Source: Lota lota
Lineage: Eukaryota > Chordata > Actinopteri > Gadiformes > Lotidae
Assembly: GCA_026745465.1 (NCBI GenBank)
Contig: JACYXH010000348.1
Coordinates: 62,001 to 126,000 of the forward strand
Reading direction: 5' to 3'
DNA length: 64,000 bases
Shown one piece after another: positions 23,398 to 33,405 of the stretch (positions are counted from its first letter, which is position 1; each line of letters begins with the position of its first letter). Below the pieces are notes generated by a model, which searched no databases, was not told where the DNA came from, and was given only the letters and a program-made list of their open reading frames with translations. The position numbers were made by a program, and so were the translations under genes.

Positions 23398-23902
23398 GCT
23401 GGACGATGATGTAGACGGAGCCCGTGGAGTGAAGGGCCGGCAGGGCCGGCACCTTCACCTTACACACGTACTCCCCGGCGGTGGCGGAGGTGGCGTCCAC
23501 CAGGGTCAGTGTGTGCCCTCTCCCCACCCGCTTCCCGTTCTGCAGACACACACCAAACACACGCACACGTCAGACTTAAGTTATTGTCTCAAAAAAATGA
23601 TTCACATAGTAAAAACTTGTAGAAGGGTGCTGGTATTTTTTTTTGTACTGCCGTAGTTATACACAGCATGTCAGGTATTGGCGCTTAGCTTAGCATTCAT
23701 TGACATTTGGCCCGTGTCATCGATCTTTGAGCGATGGTTACCAAACCGTACACATTTTCCTTATGAAGAAGAAGAATGATAATAACCTTGTACCACACAG
23801 CAGTGGTTTTCAGAGAGGACTGAGCGTTGCACGTGGCCGTGAGACTCTGTCCCTTAAACATGACCTTTGAATCCCTGGGCATAACCACCACGGGGTCCAG
23901 AT
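23398..23902 (-). CDS. Ig domain D4 (exons 23902-23787 and 23539-23398)
   Basis: The first exon (phase 1 to 0) reads LDPVVVMPRDSKVMFKGQSL then TATCNAQ and ends AVWYK; its donor GTTATT is weak. The second (phase 0 to 1) reads NGKRVGRGHTLTLVDATSAT then AGEYVCKV. The pattern Cys...Trp...Leu...Gly-Glu-Tyr-x-Cys is a C2-type Ig fold. The opening LDP and the spacing agree with domain 4 of MCAM and BCAM. It follows D3 on the same strand with matching phase. The (CA)n at 23904-23948 lies directly before its acceptor. Confidence 0.78.
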
Positions 23903-23954
<52 letters not shown>

Positions 23955-24354
23955 AACAGATAAGGGCATGAGAAAGAAACTTAAGCATGACTATGGAAGC
24001 TTTCCCACCTAACTGGTTTGAGGAGTTTGTTGTGAACGAAGGTGTGTTTCCCTCCCTAGTTGTGTTCCTTTGGGCGTATGTGGGCGGGAATAACATTGAC
24101 TCTAGGCAGCTTCACAGGCTACAGCATGCATCAACAAGACTGCATTTGTAGTTACACATCCACACACTTGATGAGTTTGATACGTTTTAGTAGCAAACAT
24201 TGACGCAACTCCGCTTGTTGACACATTTTGGTCCGCTCCTAAATCCCTTACGTTACACCACTCTCACACACCACTCAGAGTGAACGTGTAACATTGTGAC
24301 TACAAATGAGCCACTGGTTCAAACTAAACCAACCCAACGATAGGTGTGAAAACG

Positions 24355-24715
24355 CTGTAAGGTAGGATGTATAACTAGAGACACAGTAAACGTTATACTA
24401 TAGAGGTATTATGTATAGGTCAAACTCTTACAATGCAGTCAGCATGTGAGGTAGGATGTATTACTAGAGACACAGTAAACATTATACTATAGAGGTATTA
24501 TGTATAGGTCAAACTCTTACAATGCAGTCAGCATGTAAGGTAGGATGTATTACTAGAGTCACAGTAAACGTTATACTATAGAGGTATTATGTATAGGTCA
24601 AACTCTTACAATGCAGTCAGCATGTAAGGTAGGATGTATTACTAGAGACACAGTAAACGTTATACTATAGAGGTATTATGTATAGGTCAAACTCTTACAA
24701 TGCACAGTGAGCAGC
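24355..24715. repeat. 89-bp minisatellite containing a copied splice donor
   Basis: Four copies starting near 24359, 24449, 24537 and 24626 of aaggtaggatgtat...actcttacaatgcagtcagc. The last copy runs into the end of the exon at 24843-24699, whose donor (TGCATT|GTAAGA on the minus strand) is present in each unit. Confidence 0.9.
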
Positions 24716-24850
24716 ATGTCTCCCATGACGCTGGCACGTGATTGGCTGGCCGGAGGACGACACTGGTAGACTCCGCTGTCTCTCCGTGTCACCCCGGACA
24801 GGACCAGAACGTCCCCACTAGAACCCAGGTCCACCTCTAGCTCCTGGCAC

Positions 24851-24885
<35 letters not shown>

Positions 24886-25384
24886 TCACAGATGATGTAG
24901 TGTGTATTTTCTTGAGCACACGATTAGAGCTAAGCCTGTAAGTATCTCACGCATGCTCAGACATTTTGAAGGTCAGTCACTTTCATTTCAATAAATAAAT
25001 AAAACGTGTGTGGGAACAGAGTTCCTCTGTAAGCCTTGTCAGTGTGATATCAGGGCCCTGAGAGGGCTCTGAGGCACCCAGCCTGGAGCTGTGGGGTCAG
25101 GGGCCCGGCTGCCAGCTCTTTCTCATGGACCCTCCACTCCCTGTCTACCGCCGGGGCCAATCAGAAACATTCCCATGTCCCCTGTTAGTGGGCCATTCTC
25201 TCTTCGTGGGAGGGGGTGAGAGAGAGAGACAGGGGTTAGGGCCCTTCCATTCTTACTTGTTCTCTGTTGAAGATAAAGGGTGCAGGGGGGTTGGCGTTGC
25301 CATGGCAACGAAGCTCAACAGTGTCCCCCTCTTTCACCAGACCTGGCGGAGATTCCTTAAACAGCTCCACCATGGTGGCGGGGT
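24699..25384 (-). CDS. Ig domain D3 (exons 25384-25257 and 24843-24699)
   Basis: The first exon (phase 1 to 0) encodes TMVELFKESPPGLVKEGDTV and ELRCHGNANPPAPF; the second (phase 0 to 1) encodes LVLSGVTRRDSGVYQCRPP and ends LLTVH. KEGDTVELRC...GNPPP is typical of domain 3 in the MCAM/BCAM/ALCAM group, where it lies near the middle of the ectodomain. Both acceptors follow (TG)n tracts (25389-25421 and 24849-24884). It joins in phase to D2b upstream and D4 downstream. Confidence 0.8.
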
Positions 25385-25386
25385 CT

Positions 25387-25424
<38 letters not shown>

Positions 25425-25749
25425 CCGAGGGCTTGTAAAGTCACTTTATGGGTCAAGTTGTTATTTAATGCTTTTTTGCCAGTGCATGTCACGGTCTACA
25501 AAATGGACTTCAATTAAACCAAGAAAATCTAAAATTCTATTTGTATTGTGTTTGGGAAATGGTCTCACAAAACACTTGTAATTGTATGTAATTGTCACTA
25601 AAGTGTCCTTTAAATAACGGCACTGAAAACACAAACTGAACCCAATTTGTATGCTGAAGAAGTGCAAAGAAACCTTCCACATTGTCCATTCAAACATAAC
25701 CCTTGTAAAGGTCCATCCAAAGGGGTTCTAATCCTCCTACTGCTCTCAC

Positions 25750-26907
25750 AGTGGACGGTGATGTTGATGTCCCTGGACTTGGCCGTCCTCACGGCCCCGG
25801 GGACCAAGTAGCTGACCTCGCAGGTTAACCGTGAGTCCTGGTCCTCCTTCACCACCTTGTACTGCAGCTCACTCTGCACCATGAAGAACCCCTCCGGCTC
25901 CTGGGTCACCTGGGTCACCATGTTCACGTCTGGGGGGGGGGGGGGGGGGGAAGACACCACATCATCCCATGACAACCCTTTCATCATAGGAGCCTCCCAA
26001 CGTCTTCATTGTTGATCCACCTCTCCACTACCTGCCCCTTCCTGGAGATTATCCTCCTAAATGGCGTCTCTGCATATCTCAGCTTGTGACTCAGTGCCTG
26101 TGATTACCCCATTCATGACAGCCGTCTCATTGGACATGTGGTATGTGTTTGTTTATGTGGACATTCTAATAACCAATCAATATGCTTGCAACGTTTCAGT
26201 TATAAATAAGATAATAATGCCCACTGTGTTAAGACACATTGTAGTTTCTGATTATATATTACTAAACATCAATTCCAAAATATATAAAATCATGTCACGC
26301 CATTTAAAGATTACATTTATCTTAGCCTAGCCTTGCCAAGTTCAACGGTTTTGAAATAAATACTCAGGGAAGGCGTTCTCCTAGCTCAGGGGACTCACGT
26401 CCTTGAGCGGGCACCAGGGGAAGCTGGTTCCGGTACCAGGTAATGTTGGGCTTGGGGAAGCCCCTCGCCTCGCACGAGGCCACCTGAAACCGGTTTCACA
26501 AGGAGAGAGTCTTCACCGCCGTGCGATGCCACAACCGCTCATACGAAATGCTCATGAAACTCAAAATAGCTTTCTAAAATGTATTAAGAGCTCTCTCTCT
26601 GTGGTACAACACAGAAACCACCAGCTACAATCGGACCGCAGTAAGCGCCATATTAAATAAGTAGCTCTAGATTCGGTTATGAATACTTCAGGACGTCATT
26701 TGGTTCATTTATGTCACTATGGATATTGAGAGGTGGGGAAAAGCAGAAGATTACTGGTGGTGATAGCGGATCCCTGTAGAAGGTAACATTAGAACAGAAC
26801 ATTAGCCCTCGCTTTGGCGAACTGACATAAACCCACCTTAGACAAGGTCTCTTTGGTCACAGATATTCCCGTAAGGACCCCCTCAATCACTGGGGGCTGT
26901 GGTGGAG
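25750..26907 (-). CDS. Ig domain D2, second copy (D2b; exons 26907-26837, 26483-26399, 25929-25750)
   Basis: Three exons with phases 1-0, 0-1 and 1-1. They read PPQPPVIEGVLTGISVTKET, then VASCEARGFPKPNITWYRNQ, then SELQYKVVKEDQDSRLTCEV and SYLVPGAVRTAKSRDINITV. The Cys-Glu-Ala-x-Gly-x-Pro-x-Pro-x-Ile-x-Trp-Tyr motif is the domain 2 signature of this family. It is nearly identical to the copy at 28484-29660. A G/C homopolymer lies directly before the last acceptor. All donors and acceptors are consensus. Confidence 0.8.
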
Positions 26908-27325
26908 CTAGAGTGGGAGAAAACCATTGAGCTAAAGATGAAAACATCTGCTCACATTTAACTTTTTCTGAAGAGGACATATTGTCTCAGATTGTAGTAA
27001 CAGATTGTAATAACTGAATCATAGCATGTCAACCACATTGGTAGCACGACACCTAACAACCATTTCTGTCCATTCGGCAAGTATAAGTACATGTTATACT
27101 TGTTCCTTCTTTCTCCTAAGTAAGGCCGTACACAAGATTGTCTCTAAAGTAATGGTTTGCTAAGCAACATGGATGCTACCAAAGATACCCAGATTGCTGG
27201 ATAAAAATCACAAAAGCGCAGGGGAATGAAAAACTGGATTTCTTTGCTCGTCAAGGTGGTGATATCGTCCTTCGCGGAGGGCGTTGTGGTTCCCTGTGTG
27301 GGCGTGCCTCTGGACCCCTACTCAC

Positions 27326-28163
27326 CAAACACCCGGAGGTGAGTCCTGCCCTCGGCGATCCCTGACGCCAGGCCGTCCACCTGGCAGATGAACAGGCGCT
27401 CGTCGGACAGGCGGACGTCCCGCAGCGTGAGCACGGAGCCCTGCTGGTCCGAGGTGACCAGGATGCGCTCGCTGTACTGTGTGTTCCTGTCCACCATCTG
27501 CTGGTCGTTGTCTCCATAGAAGATGCGCGTGCGTCGCCTGCTCTTGGCTGCTTTCTGGTGGACGGGGGAACAAGGAAGCCACCGTTTATTCTGTCCTCTA
27601 GTCTCTCCTTCATCCTGTACTCTCTCCTTCCTCCTGTCCTCTACTCTCTCCTTCTAACCACTTTAATGAACCACTTGAATGGTACGGTTGTATGACGACT
27701 CAAGCAGGAACTACAAGACACGGAGACGGTAGGAAACTTCTGCCGTCATTACACGAGCAGCGCACATATCGCAGTGACTATATTGTACCGTCTAAAACAC
27801 CTGAACAGCAGTTCAACAGCTGCCCACACAGCCATTTCAATTTCATTTGAAGTATAACAGGGGCCTTCACTCCTCCACTCTCTCCATCACTCCAGATTCA
27901 GGTAAAGAGAAGTACAAATGAAATTGAAAAGAGATTAAATAGAATGAAAATAAGTGATGTGTGAGAGATTACAGAAGGGAAAAAATAAAAAAACCCAAGA
28001 GCCAAAGTGGGGTTTTGGCTCTTGGCCGTACTCACCACTATCCACTGGATTATGACCAGGCTGGGCTTGCTGTTGGTGAAGTTGTACCGGCAGGGGATCT
28101 GGACCGTGTCATCCTTATAAACCATCACGGTGTCATCCATAGTCAGCTCCAATTTAGGCCACA
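27326..28163 (-). CDS. Ig V-type domain D1, second copy (D1b; exons 28163-28036 and 27554-27326)
   Basis: Phases 1-0 and 0-1. It reads TMDDTVMVYKDDTVQIPCRY, then IFYGDNDQQMVDRN and LSDERLFICQ. Very close to D1c, and to D1a with more changes. It follows D2a by only ~320 bp, because the preceding sequence (28190-28480) is a copy of the intron found after D2b (25490-25750). This marks the junction of a tandem duplication of D1-D2 of about 2.5 kb. Confidence 0.8.
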
Positions 28164-28483
28164 CTGTGGAACACACACACACACACCTTTTGCTCGTCAC
28201 GGTCTACGAAATGGACTTCAATTAAACCAAGAAAATCTAGAATTCGATTGTGTTTGGGAAAATCTTAACTGCATGTTGAGTATTTTTAACAAATGGTCTC
28301 ACAAAACAATTGTAATTGTATGTAATTGTTACTAAAATGTCCTTTAAATAACGACACTGAAAACACAAACTGAACCCAATTTGTTTGCTGAAAAAGTGCA
28401 AAGAAACCTTCCACATTTTCCATTCAAACATAACCCTTGTAAAGGTCCATCCAAAGGGCTTCTAATCCTCCTACTGCTCTCAC

Positions 28484-29660
28484 AGTGGACGGTGATGTTG
28501 ATGTCCCTGGACTTGGCCGTCCTCACGGCCCCGGGGACCAAGTAGCTGACCTCGCAGGTGAACCGTGAGTCCTGGTCCTGCTTCACCACCTTGTACTGCA
28601 GCTCACTCTGCATCGTGAAGAACCCCTCCGGCTCCTGGGTCGCCAGGGTCACCATGTTCACGTCTGGGGGGAAGGGGGGGGGTGGCACCACATCATCCCA
28701 TGACAACCCTTTCATCATAGGAACCTCCCAACGTCTTCATTGTTGATCCACCTCTCCACTACCTGCCCCTTCCTGGAGAATATCCTCCTAAATGGCGTCT
28801 CTGCATATCTCAGCTTGTGACTCAGTGCCTGTGATTACCCCATTCATGACAGCTGTCTCATTGGACATGTGACATATGTTTGTTTATGTGGACATTCTAA
28901 TAACAAATCAATATGCTTGCAACTTTTCAGTTATAAATAAAAAGATAATGCCCACTGTGTTAAGACACATTGTAGTTTCTGATTATATATTACAACATCA
29001 ATTCCAAAGTATTTAAAATCATGTCACGCCATTTAAAGATTAGGTTTATCTATAGCCTTAGCCTAGCCAAGTTCAACGGTTTTGAAAGAAAAAAAACATC
29101 AAATAATGTGAAAGAGGAATCCTCAGGGAAGGAGTTCCACTAGCCCAGGGGACTCACGTCCTTGAGCGGGCACCAGGGGAAGCTGGTTCCGGTACCAGGT
29201 AATGTTGGGCTTGGGGAAGCCCCTCGCCTCGCACGAGGCCACCTGAAACCGGTTTCACAAGGAGAGAGTCTTCACCGCCGTGCGATGCCACAACCGCTCA
29301 TACGAAATGCTCATGAAACTCAAAATAGCTTTTAAAATGTATTAAGAGCTCTCTCTGTGGTACAACACAGAAACCACCAGCTACAATCGGACCGCAGTAA
29401 GCGCCATATTAAATAAGTAGCTCTAGGTTCGGTTATGAATACTTCAGGAAGTCATTTGGTTCATTTATGTCACTATGGATATTGAGAGCTGGGGAAAAAC
29501 AGAAGATTACTGGTGGTGATAGCGGATCCTTGTAGAAGATAATATCACAACATTAGCCCTCGCTGTGGCAGGAACTGACATAAACCCACCTTAGACAAGG
29601 TCTCATTGGTCACAGATATTCCCGTAAGGACACCGTCAATCACTGGGGGCTGTGGTGGAG
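28484..29660 (-). CDS. Ig domain D2, first copy (D2a; exons 29660-29590, 29242-29158, 28663-28484)
   Basis: Same three-exon structure, lengths (71, 85, 180 bp) and phases as D2b. Small coding differences include VIDGVL against VIEGVL and FTCEV against LTCEV. No stop or frameshift. A copy this intact, with coding changes but preserved splice sites, suggests it has been used rather than left to decay, though the duplication may simply be recent. Confidence 0.8.
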
Positions 29661-30080
29661 CTAGAGTGGGAGAAAACCATTGAGCTAAAGATGAAAACAT
29701 CTGCTCACATTTGAACTTTTTCTGAAGAGGACATATTGTCTCAGATTGTAGTAACAGATTGTAATAACTGAATCATAGCATGTCAACCACATTTGTAGCA
29801 CGACACCTAGCAACCATTTCTGTCCATTCGGCAAGTATAAGTACATCTGCAAACGTGTTCCTTCTTTCTCCTAAGTAAGGCCGTACACAAGATTGTATCT
29901 AAAGTAATGGCTTGCTAAGCAACATGGATGCTACCAAAGATACCCAGATTGCTGGATAAAAATCAGAAAAGCGCAGGGGAATGAAAAACGGGATTTCCTT
30001 GCTCGTCAAGGTGGTGATATCGTCCTTCACGGAGGGCATTCTGGTTCCCTGTGTGGGCGTGCCTCCAGACCCCTACTCAC

Positions 30081-30679
30081 CAAACACCCGGAGGTGGGTC
30101 CTGTCCTCGGCGCTCCCTGCCGCCAGGCCGTTCACCTGGCAGACGAACAGGCGCTCGTCGGACAGGCGGACGTCCTGCAGTGTGAGCACGGAGCCCTGCT
30201 GGTCCGAGGTGACCTGGATACGCTCGCTGTACTCTGTGTTCCTGTCCACCATCTGCTGGTCGTTGTTGCCATAGAAGATGCGTTTGCTGCTATTGGCCGC
30301 TTTCTGGGGCGGGGGAACAAGGAAGCCACCGTTCATCCTGTCCTCTACTCTCCTTCACCCTGTCCTCTACTCTCCTTCATCCTGTCCTCCACTCTCTCCA
30401 TCACTCCAGATTCAGGTAAAGAGAAGTACAAATGAAATTGAAAAGAGATTAAATAGAATGAAAATAAATGATGTGTGAGAGATCACAGAAGGGGGAAAAA
30501 CAACAACACAAGAGCCAGAGCGGGGTTTTGGCTCTTGACTGTACTCACCACCATCCACTGGATCATGAACAGGCTGGGCTTGGCGTTGTCAGTGAAGTTG
30601 TAATGGCAGGGGATCTGGACCATGTCATCCTTATACACCTCCACAGTGTCAGTCATAGTCAGCTCCACTTTAGCCCACA
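30081..30679 (-). CDS. Ig V-type domain D1, first copy (D1a; exons 30679-30549 and 30303-30081)
   Basis: Phases 1-0 and 0-1. It reads WAKVELTMTDTVEVYKDDMV with QIPCHYNF, then RIFYGNNDQQMVDRN and LSDERLFVCQ. It is the most diverged of the three D1 copies: one extra codon in the first exon and two fewer in the second. The first acceptor (ttccacag after (TG)n) is phase 1. The nearest upstream donor on this strand is that of the IGF1R-type exon 2 at 31238, also phase 1. No signal-peptide exon typical of this adhesion family is seen between them. Confidence 0.8.
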
Positions 30680-30774
30680 CTGTGGAACACACACACACAC
30701 ACACCACATGTTATCGTGTTCAGTGTTCTTCTTCTCTTGTGTAGTGTGTAGTATATAGTGTGTAGTGTGAGTAT

Positions 30775-31229
30775 ATAGTGTGTGTACCTGGTCATCCCCA
30801 GAAGGTGTGTATTGTGTTATATATCATGCACGTGTGTGTGTGTATTGTGTTGTATGTCATGCACGTGTATGTGTGTGTACCTGGTCATCCCCATAAGGTG
30901 TGTATTGTGTTATATATCATGCACGTGTGTGTGTGTATTGTGTTGTATGTCATGCACGTGTATGTGTGTGTACCTGGTCATCCCCAGAAAATGACCAGGT
31001 GGTTGTATGTCCAACACAACCAACAAGGGAAGAAGATGTGCTTCAACACAACCAACGGGGGAAGAAGATGTGCTTCAACACAACCAACAAGGGAAGAAGA
31101 TGTGCTTCAACACAACAAGGGAAGAAGATGTGCTTCAACACAACCAACAAGGGAAGAAGATGTGCTTCAACACAACCAACAAGGGAAGAAGATGTGCTTC
31201 AACACAACCAACAAGGGAAGAAGATGTGC
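30775..31229. repeat. Two adjoining minisatellites
   Basis: From 30775 to ~31000 there are a little over two copies of a ~96-bp unit containing gtacctggtcatcccca and catgcacgtg. From 31014 to 31229 there are about seven copies of a ~33-bp unit cacaaccaacaagggaagaa. The second array stops about 8 bp short of the exon 2 donor at 31237. Confidence 0.9.
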
Positions 31230-31237
31230 AGCCTTAC

Positions 31238-31792
31238 CTGTCTGGCAGTGGCTGGAGCTCCAGCAGCGGTAGTTGTAGTTGTGGTTGAACATGGTGCGTC
31301 CACACTGGGGGCGGTTCTCCACGACACCCGGACACACATCACTGCACTCCTGCTTGTTCCCGGTGATAGAGTTGTTGAACTTCGTGTCCATGATGAGCGA
31401 CCAGTCCACCGTGTCCACGTAGCACAGCTCGGGGTTCTTTTCGATGAGGACGCCCCCTCGCGTGATGTTCTTCAGGTTGTACAGGCCCACGTCCTTCAGG
31501 CCAGGCATCTCCATGATCACCAGGGCGTGGTTGAGGATGAGGTTGCGGCCACGGATGACGCTGAGGTTGGGGAACAGCGTGCTGAGGCTGTCCAGGCCAG
31601 AGACGCGGTACAGCATCAGGTAGTCTGTGATCACGGTCAGCTTGGGGAAGCTGAGCGAGCGCAGCAGCTCCTGGTTGGCACTGCTGTTGATGAACATGAT
31701 CCGGAGGTAGCCTTCCACCACCGTGCAGTTCTCCAGACGCTGGAACTCACTGATGTAGTTGGACATGTCGATGTCCACGCTGGGGCTACAGA
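31238..31792 (-). CDS. igf1r: IGF1R-type receptor exon 2 (L1 domain)
   Basis: An exon of 555 bp, phase 1 to phase 1, bounded by ctctccag and CAG|GTAAGG. It encodes most of the first leucine-rich (L1) ligand-binding domain: LENCTVVEGYLRIMF, LSFPKLTVITDYLMLYRVSG, FPNLSVIRGRN, ALVIMEMPGLKDVGLYNL, NITRGGVLIEKNPELCYV and VDWSLIMD. It then enters the furin-like Cys-rich domain (CSDVCPG, YNYRCWSSSHCQ). Residue choices (ENCTV, VDWSLI, YNYRCW) favour IGF1R over INSR. The exon is intact. In vertebrates it is followed by a very long intron, and here the next same-strand exons belong to an unrelated Ig protein. No later receptor exon (Cys-rich, L2, kinase) lies in the window. Confidence 0.9.
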
Positions 31793-32064
31793 CTGGAGAG
31801 CGAGAGCGAGAGCGAGAGCGAGAGAGATTATGACTGCTTATTACTTATTATGACAGATCATAAGCAGTCATAAGAACATCCCCGTTAAGACGTAATGGAG
31901 ATCCAGTAGCATGCCCTGCATGGAGGTTTCCATGCCTACTGGACGCCATTAACTAACGGAAGGCCATCACAGCCTTCATCCAACCTCAGCGGGTGATCAC
32001 ACGTTTACCAGAAGACACGTTTCAACAGGGGGGGGCCACCGTCAGTGAAACACCGTCTACGTAC

Positions 32065-32158
32065 CTTCTCCGTTGGCGGACAGACCCAGCAGCAGCAGCC
32101 AGCAGAACAAGGTGAACGGATCTCCCTCCGCGAGACGCCTCGTGCCTGGCCGACCCAT
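32065..32158 (-). CDS. igf1r: IGF1R-type receptor exon 1 (signal peptide)
   Basis: ATG at 32158-32156 opens MGRPGTRRLAEGDPFTLFCW, followed by a hydrophobic LLLLGLSANGE core. This is a signal peptide of ~30 residues ending at a phase-1 donor (GAAG|GTACGT), which fits the phase-1 acceptor of exon 2, 270 bp away. The ATG lies at the edge of the tandem array upstream: the array unit carries the same GGTGAGGATG context. A purified protein would begin near VCSPSVDID in exon 2. Confidence 0.8.
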
Positions 32159-33045
32159 CCTCACCAGATATCTAGTGTGTAGAAACTTGTTCAAAGTACA
32201 GAGGAAAGCCTTTTTAATGACAAAGAGGAGATGGAGACTCATCCTCACCAGATATCTAGTGTGTAGAAACGTGTTCAAAAGTACAAAGGAAAGCCTTTTT
32301 AATGACAAAGAGGAGGAGATGGAGACTCATCCTCACCAGATATCTAGTGTGTAGAAACTTGTTCAAAAGTACAAAGGAAAGCATTTTTAATGACAAGAGG
32401 AGGAGATGGAGACTCATCCTCACCAGATATCTAGTGTGTAGAAATTTGTTCAAAAGTAGAGAGGAAAGCCTTTTTAATGACAAAGAGGAGGAGATGGAGA
32501 CTCATCCTCACCAGATATCTAGTGTGTAGAAACTTGTTCAAAAGTAGAGAGGAAAGCCTTTTTAATGACAAAGAGGAGGAGATGGAGACTCATCCTCACC
32601 AGATATCTAGTGTGTAGAAACTTGTTCAAAAGTAGAGAGGAAAGCCTTTTTAATGACAAAGAGGAGGAGATGGAGACTCATCCTCACCAGATATCTAGTG
32701 TGTAGAAACTTGTTCAAAAGTAGAGAGGAAAGCCTTTTTAATGACAAAGAGGAGGAGATGGAGACTCATCCTCACCAGATATCTAGTGTGTAGAAACTTG
32801 TTCAAAAGTAGAGAGGAAAGCCTTTTTAATGACAGAGGAGGAGATGGAGACTCATCCTCACCAGATATCTAGTGTGTAGAAACCTGTTCAAAAGTAGAGA
32901 GGAAAGCCTTTTTAATGACAAAGAGGAGGAGATGAAGACTCATCCTCACCAGATATCTAGTGTGTAGAAACCTGTTCAAAAGTAGAGAGGAAAGCCTTTT
33001 TAATGACAAAGAGGAGGAGATGGAGATGGAGGAGATGGAGACATT
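32157..33045. repeat. ~88-bp minisatellite spanning the start-codon region
   Basis: Ten copies, each with catcctcaccagatatctag and tttttaatgac; copies begin near 32159, 32243, 32332, 32417, 32506, 32594, 32683, 32771, 32856 and 32944. On the minus strand each unit ends in GGTGAGGATG, the same 10 bases that start the receptor coding sequence, so each copy provides an ATG with a short frame beginning MSLHLLLFVIKKAF. Confidence 0.95.
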
Positions 33046-33405
33046 TCCAACTTGGAAATGTCGATGGAACAAATGTTCTTATACAAGTACACGTTGACTT
33101 CCTGATACATTTTCACAAGTGGTGACACATACATCTTTCAAAATATGACTATTTAATCAAAGACAGCTAACAGTGATAGTGTATGTTGACAGGTTGTTGG
33201 CTGGTTAGCGGTTTGTTGAAATCAACCGTGACTGTGGTTTAAAAACATTTGTTGTACAACGACCACAAAATCCCTCACTAGAATAACCGTGCTATTCTTC
33301 GCGTCCACTTTCTCGATCTGATGTTAACAATTTGGGGCGAATTTGTGTCTCGCTTCCTTTTCGCCAGGAGCTCACAGTAAGGCCTCCGTCCGCCCCCTTC
33401 ATCCC

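Noticed and set aside
30900..31853. 317-codon plus-strand open frame
   Set aside because: It is the antisense of IGF1R-type exon 2 joined to a 33-bp array; the minus strand holds the conserved protein.
32057..33072. Several overlapping frames starting MSLHLLL
   Set aside because: They are repeats of the ~88-bp unit; treated as possible uORFs, not as genes.
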